64,000 nucleotides of DNA from Propioniciclava sp. MC1595 (lineage in GTDB: Bacteria; Actinomycetota; Actinomycetes; Propionibacteriales; Propionibacteriaceae): the NCBI RefSeq assembly GCF_017569205.1, contig NZ_CP071870.1, positions 2,356,001 to 2,420,000 on the forward strand, read 5' to 3'. Below the pieces are notes generated by a model that saw only the letters and a list, made by a program, of their open reading frames with translations, did no database searches and had not been told where the DNA came from. Shown piece after piece: positions 15,149 to 23,487 of this stretch. Within the stretch, counting starts at the first letter, position 1. Every line of letters starts with the position of its first letter. Both the position numbers and the translations under genes were made by a program.

Positions 15149-16561
15149 TCACTGCTTGGGCCACGAGGCCTCGATGGCGGTGGCGGCGTCCTGGGTGCTC
15201 TTGCCGAGCGCGATCCAGTCCGTCATCTCCTTCCAGAAGGAACCGGCGCCGACGGCGCTGGGCATCAGGTCGGAACCATCGAAGCGGACGACGGCGTCGT
15301 CGGCGGTGATCAACTCGTAGCTCATCTTGTCGATCGGCTTGACCAGCTTGTTGGGGTCGAGCTCGCTGTTGGCGGAGAGCCAGCCCCCGTTGGGCGTGGC
15401 GTCAGCCTTGGCGTTGGACCACTCGGGGCTGGTCAGGTAGGCCTGCAGCGCGGCCACCTCGGGGGCGTCGCGGAACGCGAGCGCGAACTCGCCACCCACG
15501 AGCACCGGAGGCGTGGCGCTCTCGCCCGGGAGCGGGAAGGCCCACACGTCACCGTTCTCGCTCACGTCGGCGTCGGGGTCGGCGGTCTGCCAGTTGGCCT
15601 GGTAGAAGGACGCCTGGCGGTGCATGAAGCACATGCCGTCGAGGATCGGGAAGCCCGCGTCGGTGAACGGCGTGGTCGCGATCGTCGTCACGCCACCCAG
15701 GCCACCGTTGACGTACTGCTCGTTCTTCAGGATCGAACCGGCCTTGTCGATCGCCTCGATGACCACCGGGTCGTTGAACGGGATCTCGTGGTTGACCCAC
15801 TGGTCGTACTGCTCGGGCGTGCCGACGCGCAGCATCATGTCCTCGACCCAGTCGGTGGCCGGCCAGCCGGTCGCGCCTCCGGACTCGATGCCGGCGCACC
15901 AGGCCTTGCTGGTGGTGTCGTCGGCCGGGATGTCGGCGGTGATCTTGTCGGTCAGTGCCATGAGCTCGTCCCACGTCTTGGGGATCTCGTAGCCCTTCTC
16001 GGCGAACGTCTTCGGGGAGTACCAGACGAACGACTTGGCGTTGGCGCCGATCGGGATGCCGTAGTACTTGCCGTCGACCATGCCGACGTTCTTCCAGAAC
16101 TCCTTGTAGTACTTGTCGACGTTCGCGGTGGCGGCCTCGCCGACCGGGACGACCTTGTCGGCGTTCTCCTTGACCAGGGTCTGGAGGAGGCCGGGCTGCG
16201 GGATGTAGGCGAGGTCGGGCGCGTTGCCGGCCTTGACGCGGACGGGGAGCTGGGCCTCGAACTCGCGGCTGCCCTCGTACTCGACCTTGGCGCCGGTGCA
16301 CTCCTCGAAGGGAATGAAGGCGTCGATGTGGGGCTTGGCCTCGGCGTCGCTGGCGATCGACGTGTAGACGGTGATCGTCTTGCCGCTCAGGTCACCGTAG
16401 GACTCGTAGGCGGCACAGTCGGTGGCGCCGCCACCCGTACCACCACCGGCGGTCGAACCGCCGGGTGCCGGGGTCGCGCCACCGGAACACGCGGAAACGG
16501 CGAGCACCGCACCGGCCGAGAGGGCCACGAACATTCCACGCTTGGTCTTGCTGGTCATCAA
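15149..16561 (-). CDS. Sugar-binding lipoprotein, AglE-like
   Basis: 470 residues, ABC solute-binding family 1. The signal peptide after MMTSKTKRG ends in lipobox AVSAC, followed by a long Gly/Thr/Ala linker. The mature part begins KTITVYTSIASDAE and contains GIPIGANAKSFVWYSPK and WPATDWVEDMML; Trp/Tyr-rich stretches could stack on sugars. Overall pattern and neighbours fit alpha-glucoside (AglE) rather than maltodextrin proteins. ATG 16561 or 16558 may start it; CAGGAG lies 8-11 nt upstream. Regulation is probably through the palindromes in its leader. Confidence 0.88.
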   Translation of the reverse strand: MMTSKTKRGMFVALSAGAVLAVSACSGGATPAPGGSTAGGGTGGGATDCAAYESYGDLSGKTITVYTSIASDAEAKPHIDAFIPFEECTGAKVEYEGSREFEAQLPVRVKAGNAPDLAYIPQPGLLQTLVKENADKVVPVGEAATANVDKYYKEFWKNVGMVDGKYYGIPIGANAKSFVWYSPKTFAEKGYEIPKTWDELMALTDKITADIPADDTTSKAWCAGIESGGATGWPATDWVEDMMLRVGTPEQYDQWVNHEIPFNDPVVIEAIDKAGSILKNEQYVNGGLGGVTTIATTPFTDAGFPILDGMCFMHRQASFYQANWQTADPDADVSENGDVWAFPLPGESATPPVLVGGEFALAFRDAPEVAALQAYLTSPEWSNAKADATPNGGWLSANSELDPNKLVKPIDKMSYELITADDAVVRFDGSDLMPSAVGAGSFWKEMTDWIALGKSTQDAATAIEASWPKQ

Positions 16562-16582
16562 ACCTCACTCCTGTGTGGGGGC

Positions 16583-16602
16583 GTGGCACGCTGACGTGCC
16601 AC
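16583..16602. promoter_or_regulatory. Palindrome in sugar-operon leader
   Basis: GTGGCACG-CTGA-CGTGCCAC, a perfect 8+4+8 inverted repeat 22 nt before the binding-protein start. It is either a repressor operator or an mRNA hairpin just upstream of the ribosome site. Confidence 0.55.
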
Positions 16603-16676
16603 TGATGAGGCCACCGTAGACCCGTCCGGTGGGGGCCGTGAAGGTGTTGCCGGGCATCGTTACCAAGCCTTGACTC

Positions 16677-16686
16677 TGCCATGGCA
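16677..16686. promoter_or_regulatory. TGCCATGGCA palindrome, possible LacI-type site
   Basis: A 10-bp perfect palindrome 116 bp upstream of the binding-protein gene, flanked by A/T. LacI-family sugar repressors use CG- or AT-centred palindromes of similar size; no cognate regulator gene is in this window. Confidence 0.35.
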
Positions 16687-16773
16687 AAAAGTCCGGCGGG
16701 GCGCATGAAACCCTCAGTCAGGCCACCTTTGGCCCGATTTGATGAGTGAAGGGGGCGCCGCGTGGGCCCGCCG

Positions 16774-17064
16774 TCAGCCGCGCGCGATGGAGCGGGCCAC
16801 CATGAGGAAGGCGACTCCGCCGAGGACGGCAACGGCGAGGGCGGCCAGGCGCGTCGTGCGCGGGGTGCCGTCGACGGCGACGAACTGGGCCTTGGCGGCC
16901 TGGAACTCGCCGGCGGCGAAGGCCTTGGCGTCCTGCACCGTGCGGGCGGCGACGGCCTTGGGGTGGGCCTGGGTGATCAGGCCCTCGACGTTGCTCGCCA
17001 GCCGGGCGCGCGCGGCCGCGATCTCGGCCTGGATCTGCTCCTTGGAACGGGTGCCCTCTGCCAC
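16774..17064 (-). CDS. DUF3618 membrane protein
   Basis: 96 residues: TRSKEQIQAEIAAARARLASN is the typical DUF3618 opening, followed by an amphipathic helical part and one C-terminal membrane segment, LAALAVAVLGGVAFLMVA. The family is widespread in Actinomycetota and has no proven function. GTG start with GAGAGGA upstream. It diverges from bcp, with 71 bp between the two starts. Confidence 0.88.
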   Translation of the reverse strand: MAEGTRSKEQIQAEIAAARARLASNVEGLITQAHPKAVAARTVQDAKAFAAGEFQAAKAQFVAVDGTPRTTRLAALAVAVLGGVAFLMVARSIARG

Positions 17065-17122
17065 GTTCGGTCCTCTCCCCTGACGCCACGGACTGGTTCG
17101 GGGACCACCCTATGCCATTGGC

Positions 17123-17128
17123 TACGCT
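17123..17128 (+). promoter_or_regulatory. Leaderless -10 box (bcp)
   Basis: TACGCT-GGCGCCC-ATG: the box ends 7 nt before the start at 17136, and no ribosome site is seen. Confidence 0.6.
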
Positions 17129-17135
17129 GGCGCCC

Positions 17136-17612
17136 ATGGCCAAACTGAAGGTGGGCGACGCCGCCCCGAGCTTCTCCCTGCCCGACGCCGACGGCACCCT
17201 CGTCTCCCTGTCCGACTACGCCGGACGCCGCGTGATCGTCTACTTCTACCCCGCGGCGATGACCCCAGGGTGCACCACCCAGGCCGTCGACTTCACCGCC
17301 AACGCCGCCGACATCGACTCGGCCGGCTTCGACGTGGTCGGCATCTCCCCCGACACCCCGGCCAAGCTGGCCGCGTTCCGCGAGAAGGAGACGCTCGACG
17401 TCACCCTGCTGGCCGACGAGGACCGCGCGGTCATGAACGCCTACGGCGCCTACGGCACGAAGATGCTCTACGGCAAGGAGATCGAGGGCGTCATCCGCTC
17501 CACCTTCGTCGTCGACGTGGACGCCGAGGGCAACGGCACCATCTCCGTCGCGCAGTACAACGTGCGCGCCACCGGGCACGTCAACAAGCTGCGCCGCGAC
17601 CTCGGCATCTGA
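17136..17612 (+). CDS. bcp: Thiol peroxidase, Bcp/PrxQ type, 1-Cys form
   Basis: 158-residue peroxiredoxin that reduces hydroperoxides. FSLPDADG, the peroxidatic motif FYPAAMTPGCTTQA with its Cys, and STFVVDVDAEG are present. The resolving Cys that most Bcp proteins have five residues after the first (CTxxxC) is replaced by Val, and there is no other Cys, so it must be recycled by an external thiol such as mycothiol or by thioredoxin directly. ATG 17136 chosen because the homologous part begins there and TACGCT precedes it by 7 nt. Confidence 0.92.
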   Translation: MAKLKVGDAAPSFSLPDADGTLVSLSDYAGRRVIVYFYPAAMTPGCTTQAVDFTANAADIDSAGFDVVGISPDTPAKLAAFREKETLDVTLLADEDRAVMNAYGAYGTKMLYGKEIEGVIRSTFVVDVDAEGNGTISVAQYNVRATGHVNKLRRDLGI

Positions 17613-17631
17613 CCCCCTCCGTCCAAGGTCC

Positions 17632-17696
17632 TGTGGACGGGTCCGTGGAGAACAGCCGGTGAACTGTGGGCAACATGTGGATGTCCCTGTGGGTGA
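17632..17696. repeat. Phased TGTGG array
   Basis: Five copies of (T/C)GTGGNNNN start at 17632, 17644, 17665, 17676 and 17688, so successive spacings are 12, 21, 11 and 12 nt, close to whole helical turns. They resemble the reverse of a DnaA box (TGTGGAYAA) but none is perfect. Located between bcp and the candidate RNA gene. Confidence 0.5.
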
Positions 17697-17699
17697 CAA

Positions 17700-17950
17700 A
17701 TTCCAACGAAGTAGTTCCTGACTAGGGGTTGTGCTCCTGTCGGGACTCGCGTAGGAATGTTCCTACGCAGCCCTTCGGGGCAGCTGGCGACACCAAGGGA
17801 AGCGATTCCTCTCGACGGGCTTCGGCCCATCGGACCAGCCGGGTGACAGGCCGGACGGGAATCAGGTACCGCGGGGTCGTCGATCGGAGTAGTCACCACG
17901 ACCCGGTCAACCAGAGAGCCCCCTGGAACTCATACTTCCAGGGGGCTCTC
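17700..17950 (+). ncRNA. Candidate structured non-coding RNA
   Basis: The 365-nt gap after bcp has no plausible coding frame but carries several stable stems: GCGTAGGA/TCCTACGC (17749-17768), CCC-TTCG-GGG (17771-17780), GGGC-TTCG-GCCC (17817-17828), GGGTCGT/ACGACCC (17874-17904), and a final 15-bp terminator stem. Two UUCG tetraloops are a mark of stable RNA. The strand is assumed from the terminator being at the right end, but that stem also serves the opposite strand. It does not match tmRNA, RNase P, SRP or riboswitch signatures that I know; a 6S/Ms1-like RNA is possible. Exact 5' end unknown. Confidence 0.5.
17914..17950. terminator. Strong bidirectional terminator
   Basis: Perfect 15-bp stem GAGAGCCCCCTGGAA/TTCCAGGGGGCTCTC with loop CTCATAC. 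It lies 28 nt beyond the stop of the minus-strand pseudokinase gene and would also end plus-strand transcripts from bcp or the candidate RNA. Confidence 0.85.
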
Positions 17951-17977
17951 GCCATGTCCGGGGCCGGGGGGCGGGCG

Positions 17978-19021
17978 TCAGAGCCCGGGGCGTCCGAGGA
18001 TGACCCACACGACGGCGGCCACGACCAGCAGCGTGCCCACGACGGCCGCCCACACCCACGCACGGCGGTACCACGGCGTCGCGACGACGGCGGGCACCTC
18101 CTCGGCGACCGGCACGGGGACGGCGTCGGGGCGCACCATCGTGTGCTCCACGGGGTCGCCCAGCCGGGGCGCGGGGCCGGTCAGGTCGGCGGCCGGCAGG
18201 TAGCGCGCCGCACCGACCCGGGACGCCGCGGGTCGCCCCGGCCTGCTGCCGGGCACCGGGCCGAGCGGGCGCAGGCCCGCCAGGGAGTCCACGAGCCCGG
18301 CCAGCGCCTCCGCGGCGGCCGCGGCTCCCGGGCGGAGGGCGGGCTCGGGCGCGAGCATGCCCGCCAGGGCGTTCCACAGCCGCGGGGGCACGTCGAGCGT
18401 CGCCGGCCGACCCTCGCCGGCGGGCGCCCTGCCGGTCAGCAGCTCGTACAGCAGTGCCCCGGCTGCGCGCACGTCGTCGGCGGGGGTGGCCGCCGCGGGG
18501 CCGCCGAGGCCCGGCAGCACCGGGTCGGCGAGCCGGGCCGAACCGGGCGTGAGCCGGCGCCAGTAGGAGGGCAGCAGGACGTTCTGGGCGCGCACCGCGC
18601 CGTGTACCAGGCCCGCCCCGTGGAGCGCCGCCAACCCCGAGAGCACGCCCGCGACCAGCGCGACCGCCGTCTTCGGGGGCAGGGGCCCCTCGCTGCGGAG
18701 CACCTCCGCGAGGCTGCCGGCGTCCATGAAGTCGGTGACCACCGCCGTGCGGTGCCGCTCCTCGACCAGGTCCCGGATCGCGACGAGGTGCGGGTCGCGG
18801 AGCTCGCGCAGCGGCGAGCCGGCGCGCAGGGTGCGGCGCAGGGCAGATCGGTCGGTGACCTCGGCCGGGGCGAGCACGCGGGCGGCCACGGGCTCCCCGG
18901 AGCGGGTGTCGACGCCGCGCCAGACCGTACCGAGGGTGCCGCCGAGCATCCGCCCCTCGAGGCGGAAGGCCTTGCCGAGCCGGGGATCGGACAGCCGCGC
19001 GTCGTCGGGGGTGGCAGCCAC
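17978..19021 (-). CDS. Membrane-anchored protein pseudokinase
   Basis: 347 residues with a Ser/Thr-kinase-like domain (about 15-275) and one C-terminal membrane helix (WVWAAVVGTLLVVAAVVWVIL). The catalytic signatures are lost: the beta-3 Lys motif reads VAARVL (45-50), HRDLKPEN reads HGAVRAQN (140-147, catalytic Asp to Ala), and DFG reads ADP (165-167). It therefore cannot be an ordinary kinase and more likely scaffolds or binds nucleotide. The start is GTG 19021, 5 nt after GAGGAGG. It is divergent from the FHA-ATPase gene, and pseudokinase-FHA pairs are known in Actinomycetota cell-wall control, so a shared complex is plausible. Confidence 0.82.
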   Translation of the reverse strand: MAATPDDARLSDPRLGKAFRLEGRMLGGTLGTVWRGVDTRSGEPVAARVLAPAEVTDRSALRRTLRAGSPLRELRDPHLVAIRDLVEERHRTAVVTDFMDAGSLAEVLRSEGPLPPKTAVALVAGVLSGLAALHGAGLVHGAVRAQNVLLPSYWRRLTPGSARLADPVLPGLGGPAAATPADDVRAAGALLYELLTGRAPAGEGRPATLDVPPRLWNALAGMLAPEPALRPGAAAAAEALAGLVDSLAGLRPLGPVPGSRPGRPAASRVGAARYLPAADLTGPAPRLGDPVEHTMVRPDAVPVPVAEEVPAVVATPWYRRAWVWAAVVGTLLVVAAVVWVILGRPGL

Positions 19022-19148
19022 GGCGTCCTCCTCTCGGCTGGTGGCGAGTCGGTCCACCACCCTAGTGCCTTGGCAGAATGGCGGTCCCGGCACCTAGCAT
19101 GCTGGGCGGACCCACCCCAGGGCTCGCCGCCTACCCCGAGGAGAACCC

Positions 19149-22100
19149 GTGCGACTCGTGACCGACCTGGCCGGCGTGCGCCACGAGGTCGAGGTGCTGC
19201 GCACCTCGCCGTCGGCGACGCTGGCCGACCTGGTCCGCGAGGCCACGGGCGTCGACCTCCGCCCCGAGAAGGCGCTGTGGGTCGATCAGGCCCGGCACGT
19301 GGCCGGCGACACCCTCGAGAAGGTCGGCCTGCTCGAGGGCTCCACGATCGGCCAGCACCGCATCGCCGACGAGAACCCCGCGCGGGACTGGACGGCCGTG
19401 CTGTCGGGCGGGCTGCACGCGGGCACCGTGGCCCGGGTGCCCACGAGCCGGCCGCTGTTGGTCGGCCGCTCCCCCAACGCCGACATCATGCTCGACTCCC
19501 CCAGCGCGTCGTGGTCCCATTTCAGCCTCGAGCGGGAGGGCGAGGGCATCCGGGTGCGCGACACCGGCTCGACCAACGGCACCCTGGTCAACGGGGCGCC
19601 GGTCGAGGCCGACGGCGTCCTCGTGGAGGGTGACGCGCTGGTCGTGGCCGGCGGCAACGCGATCCACGTGACCCGCGACCTCGGCGAGCAGGTGGCCCCT
19701 CGGGCGGGCACCCTGCACAACGTCACCCAGGCCGGCACCGCACCGTTCAACCGCCCGCCGCGGCGGGGCCGCCTCCCCGCGCCGCCGCAGACGGAGCCGC
19801 CGACGAAGAAGGAGATCCCGGCCGCCACCCGGTTCAGCTTCATCACCGTGCTCGCGCCCCTGGTGCTCGCCGCGGCGATGGTGGCGATGATGGGCGACCT
19901 GCGCTACGGCGCGATCGCCGCGCTCAGCCCGATTCTGGGTGTCGGCACGTGGTTCGAGCAGAAGCAGCGCCGCAAGCGCGAGACCGCCGAGGAGGAGGAG
20001 CGCTTCGCCGGGGCGATCGAGGAGTTCCGGGCGGCGCTGGGCCGGGCCGGCGACGTCGAGCGCGCGCGCCGGCGCGACGAGGTGCCCGATCCGACGACCG
20101 TGCTGCGCCGGGCGGCGCTGCCCACGACCCGGCTCTGGGAGCGGCGTCCGACCGCCGACGGCTTCCTGGCCCTGCACGCCGGCACCGGCGACATCCCGTG
20201 GACGCCGCCGGTCGACGCCTCCTCCCTTCAGCGTGCCTCCGCCGACGTGAAGGCCGTGGTAGAGGACTTCACAGTCCCCGCCGCCCCCGTCGAGGTGGAC
20301 CTGACCGACGCCGGCGTCGTCGGCATCGTGGGCGACCGCGAGGGCTGCCTCGCCGTCGCGCGCAGCCTCGTCGTCCAGGCCGCCACGCACTGCGGCCCGG
20401 CCGACCTCACCGTCGTCGCCTGCTGCGACCCCGGGCGAGAGGAGGCGTGGTCGTGGGCCACATGGCTCCCCCACACCCGGATGCTGTCGGACGCCGGCGG
20501 CGACCGCTGGGTCTCGGCCCAGCGCGAGCGCAGCGAGGGGCTCCTGCGCGGGCTGCGTGACAGCATCGACGGCCACCCGACACCCCAGGTGCTGCTCGTC
20601 CTCGACACCGACATCCTCACCGAGGGCCGCGAGGCCCCCGCCCGCACCCTGCTCGGCCACGGCCGCCCGCTGCCGACCGCGGGGCTGTCCGCGCCGAAGG
20701 CGCCCACGCAGGTGTCCGGCATCGTCGTGGCGTCCTCGGTCGAGCAGTTGCCCGCGGCCTGCACGACCGTCATCACCGTGGGGGCGGACGCCGCGGGCTC
20801 GGTCGCCCGGCCCTTGGACCGCGAGCTGGTCGAGGACGTCGTCCTGGCCGGCATCGACACCGCCACGGCGCAGCGCGGTGCACAGAACCTGGCCCGGTAC
20901 GACGACCCCGAGCTGGTCGTGCCCGGCGCGGGCCTGCCGTCGCTGGTCACCCTTCCCCCGCTGCTGGGCCTGGAGGAGATGACCCCCGAGCGCATCGGCC
21001 GGCTGTGGTCGTCGGCCCGCGGGGTCTCCACCCCGATCGGTATCGGCGAGGGGGGCTCCTTCAGCCTCGACATCGTCCGCGACGGCCCCCACGGGCTCGT
21101 CGGTGGCACCACCGGCTCGGGCAAGTCCGAGTTCCTGCGCTCCCTGGTCGCCGGGCTGGCCGCCCGCAACTCCCCCGAGAAGCTGACGTTCATCCTCGTC
21201 GACTTCAAGGGCGGTGCCGCCTTCAAGACCTGTGAGCGCCTGCCCCACACCATCGGCACGATCAGCAACCTCGACGAGCAGCTGGCCGACCGGGCGATCC
21301 GGGCGCTCGAGGCCGAGATGCACCGCCGCCAGCAGCTGTTCGCGGCGGCGGGCGAGGGCGTCGACAACCTCGACGCCTATCTGGCCACCAACCCGGCCGA
21401 GCCGATGCCCCGCCTGCTGCTGGTGATCGACGAGTTCGCGATGCTCGCCAAGGACTACCCCGAGGTGCTGAAGTCGCTCGTGGCCGTGGGTGCGGTGGGC
21501 CGCACCCTGGGCGTCCACATGATCCTGGCCACGCAGCGCCCGGCCGGCGTGGTGAACGAGGACATCCTGGCCAACACGAACCTCCGCGTCGCCCTGCGCG
21601 TGCAGTCGCGGGAGGACTCGACCAACGTCATCGGCGTCCCGCACGCGTCGGCGATCAGCCGCGAGCAGCGCGGCCGCGCGTACGTGAAGCTGGGGCAGGA
21701 CGACATCACCCCGGTCCAGACCGCGCTCGTCACGGGCCGTGCCCGGGCCGGGCAGGAGGCGTCGCTGGTGCTGCGCCCGGTCGTGTTCGGCCGCCCGCCG
21801 GCACCGCCGCCGCCCCCGCCGAGCACCACCGACGAGACCGACCTGGACCTGCTCATCGACGCGGTCGTGGCGGCCAACGAGGCCGCCGGCTTCGCCCCGC
21901 CGCGCCGCGTCTGGCCCGAGGCGCTGGCCGAGCGCGTCGACCTCGCGGGCTTCCCCGCCACCCGCGGCGAGGTGCCGGTTCCCGTGGCCGGCGGGCTGCG
22001 CGGGCAGCAGGTCTTCTTCGGCCTGTCCGACGAGCCCGACCGGCAGCGGCAGGTGAACGCGGGCTGGGACCTGGCCCGCGGCAACGTGCTGCTGGCCGGC

Positions 22101-23420
22101 ATCCCCGGCAGCGGTACCTCGACCGCCCTGTCGACGATCGCCCTGACCATGGCCCGCACGTGGGCGCCCGCCGACCTCGACCTCTTCGTCCTCGACATGG
22201 GCTCGCGCGACCTCGCACCCCTGGAGAACCTCCCCCACACCGTGTCCTACGTTGGGCCCGGGCCGGGGGCCCGCGAACGGCAGGTGCGCCTGTTCAGCCA
22301 CCTGCGCGCGGAGCTGGAGCGACGCCGGGCCACCCCGGGCCCGCACCGCCGGCTGGTGCTGCTGCTGGACGGGCTGGCGTCCCTGCGCGACGAGTACCAG
22401 GACTACGACGGCCAGATGGTGCTCGACTCCTTCTACCGCACCTACGCCGAGGGCCCCGAGCTCAACCTCTGGGTCGCGGCCACGACCACGCGCGTGAAGG
22501 CCATCCCCTCGGCGATGGACGAGGTCACCACCCAGAAGTGGCTGTTCCGCCTCGCCGACCCGTACGACTACAGCGCCGCCGGCCTGCGCCCCAAGGACGC
22601 CCCCGCGCAGGTTCCCGGCCGCACGGTGGGGGCCGAGTCGAAGCTGCAGACCCACGTCGCCACCCCCGGGTGCTCCCTCGAGGACGCCGTGGGCCTGGTC
22701 CGCCGGGCCTGGCCCGACGCGGCCCGGAAGACCTCCGTGGTGCGGGCGCTGCCCGACCGGGTCACCGTGGATGAGCTGGAACCCGGCGAGGCCGTGGGCG
22801 AGCCGTGGCGCCTCCCCGTGGGGCTGCGCGGCACCGACCTGGGCACGGCCTTCCTCGAGCTGTACGAGGGCGAGCACGCCCTGGTGGCCGGCCCGGCGCG
22901 CTCCGGCAAGTCGACCGCGCTGCTCGGCCTGGCCGCGTCGGTGCGGGCCCTCCGGACGCCCGACGGGAAGGCCCCGCTCGTCTACGGGCTGTGCCAGCGC
23001 CGCTCACCGCTGGCCCAGGCGGCCCTGGACAAGGTCGCCGTCGGCACCGACCAGGTGGCCGCGCTCGTCGCGTCGGTGCGCCTGGCCCGCGGCCCGGTCG
23101 TGCTGCTGGTCGACGACGCGGAACAGTTCGACGACACGGACGCCTCGCTGTCGGGCCTGCTCGGGGCCGGCCTGCCGAACCTGCACATCGTCGCGGCCGG
23201 CCGTTCCGACGACCTGCGCAGCCTGTACTCCCACTGGACCAAGACCCTCCGCAAGGCCCGCGCTGGCCTGCTGCTGCAGCCCAACGTCGACTACGACGGC
23301 GAACTGCTGGGCGTCACCCTGCCCCGTAAGTCGATGGTGCCCCTGACCCTCGGGCGGGGATACCTGTGCCAGTCGGGCGGCACGACGCTGGTGCAGTCGG
23401 CCGGTCCCGACGCCGGCTGA
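19149..23420 (+). CDS. FHA-FtsK/SpoIIIE ATPase, EssC/EccC-like
   Basis: 1423 residues. Order: a small N-terminal beta domain (1-80), an FHA domain (about 95-180; VGRSPNADIMLDSPSASWSH, DTGSTNGTLVNG), two membrane helices (about 225-265), then three FtsK/SpoIIIE-type ATPase domains. ATPase 1 has Walker A GGTTGSGKSE (652-661) and Walker B LLLVIDEFAM (near 755); domain 2 has GIPGSGTST (984) lacking the Lys; domain 3 has GPARSGKST (1248). This is the architecture of the EssC motor of type VII secretion, with which WXG100 proteins normally travel, but no WXG100 gene is in this window. GTG start with GAGGAG. A hairpin terminator follows. Confidence 0.85.
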   Translation: MRLVTDLAGVRHEVEVLRTSPSATLADLVREATGVDLRPEKALWVDQARHVAGDTLEKVGLLEGSTIGQHRIADENPARDWTAVLSGGLHAGTVARVPTSRPLLVGRSPNADIMLDSPSASWSHFSLEREGEGIRVRDTGSTNGTLVNGAPVEADGVLVEGDALVVAGGNAIHVTRDLGEQVAPRAGTLHNVTQAGTAPFNRPPRRGRLPAPPQTEPPTKKEIPAATRFSFITVLAPLVLAAAMVAMMGDLRYGAIAALSPILGVGTWFEQKQRRKRETAEEEERFAGAIEEFRAALGRAGDVERARRRDEVPDPTTVLRRAALPTTRLWERRPTADGFLALHAGTGDIPWTPPVDASSLQRASADVKAVVEDFTVPAAPVEVDLTDAGVVGIVGDREGCLAVARSLVVQAATHCGPADLTVVACCDPGREEAWSWATWLPHTRMLSDAGGDRWVSAQRERSEGLLRGLRDSIDGHPTPQVLLVLDTDILTEGREAPARTLLGHGRPLPTAGLSAPKAPTQVSGIVVASSVEQLPAACTTVITVGADAAGSVARPLDRELVEDVVLAGIDTATAQRGAQNLARYDDPELVVPGAGLPSLVTLPPLLGLEEMTPERIGRLWSSARGVSTPIGIGEGGSFSLDIVRDGPHGLVGGTTGSGKSEFLRSLVAGLAARNSPEKLTFILVDFKGGAAFKTCERLPHTIGTISNLDEQLADRAIRALEAEMHRRQQLFAAAGEGVDNLDAYLATNPAEPMPRLLLVIDEFAMLAKDYPEVLKSLVAVGAVGRTLGVHMILATQRPAGVVNEDILANTNLRVALRVQSREDSTNVIGVPHASAISREQRGRAYVKLGQDDITPVQTALVTGRARAGQEASLVLRPVVFGRPPAPPPPPPSTTDETDLDLLIDAVVAANEAAGFAPPRRVWPEALAERVDLAGFPATRGEVPVPVAGGLRGQQVFFGLSDEPDRQRQVNAGWDLARGNVLLAGIPGSGTSTALSTIALTMARTWAPADLDLFVLDMGSRDLAPLENLPHTVSYVGPGPGARERQVRLFSHLRAELERRRATPGPHRRLVLLLDGLASLRDEYQDYDGQMVLDSFYRTYAEGPELNLWVAATTTRVKAIPSAMDEVTTQKWLFRLADPYDYSAAGLRPKDAPAQVPGRTVGAESKLQTHVATPGCSLEDAVGLVRRAWPDAARKTSVVRALPDRVTVDELEPGEAVGEPWRLPVGLRGTDLGTAFLELYEGEHALVAGPARSGKSTALLGLAASVRALRTPDGKAPLVYGLCQRRSPLAQAALDKVAVGTDQVAALVASVRLARGPVVLLVDDAEQFDDTDASLSGLLGAGLPNLHIVAAGRSDDLRSLYSHWTKTLRKARAGLLLQPNVDYDGELLGVTLPRKSMVPLTLGRGYLCQSGGTTLVQSAGPDAG

Positions 23421-23440
23421 CACCCCGACCTGGACAGATC

Positions 23441-23475
23441 GTGCCGGCGTCTCCCCTTGTGGGAGGCGCCGGCAC
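23441..23475 (+). terminator. Terminator of EssC-like gene
   Basis: GTGCCGGCGTCTCCC and GGGAGGCGCCGGCAC pair over 15 bp (one T-G) around loop CTTGT. It ends directly at the -10 box of the topoisomerase gene. Confidence 0.85.
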
Positions 23476-23481
23476 TAGCAT
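23476..23481 (+). promoter_or_regulatory. Leaderless -10 box (topoisomerase IB gene)
   Basis: TAGCAT-TCCGCC-ATG: 6 nt between the box and the start at 23488. Confidence 0.65.
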
Positions 23482-23487
23482 TCCGCC

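Noticed and set aside
17632-17696. Chromosomal replication origin
   Set aside because: TGTGG elements recall DnaA boxes, but none matches fully and there is no dnaA, dnaN or AT-rich unwinding region nearby.
19131-22877. A 1,248-codon open frame on the minus strand opposite the EssC-like gene
   Set aside because: Its composition is Gly/Arg/Val/Asp-rich without domains, and it is a GC-driven antisense frame of a clear gene on the plus strand.
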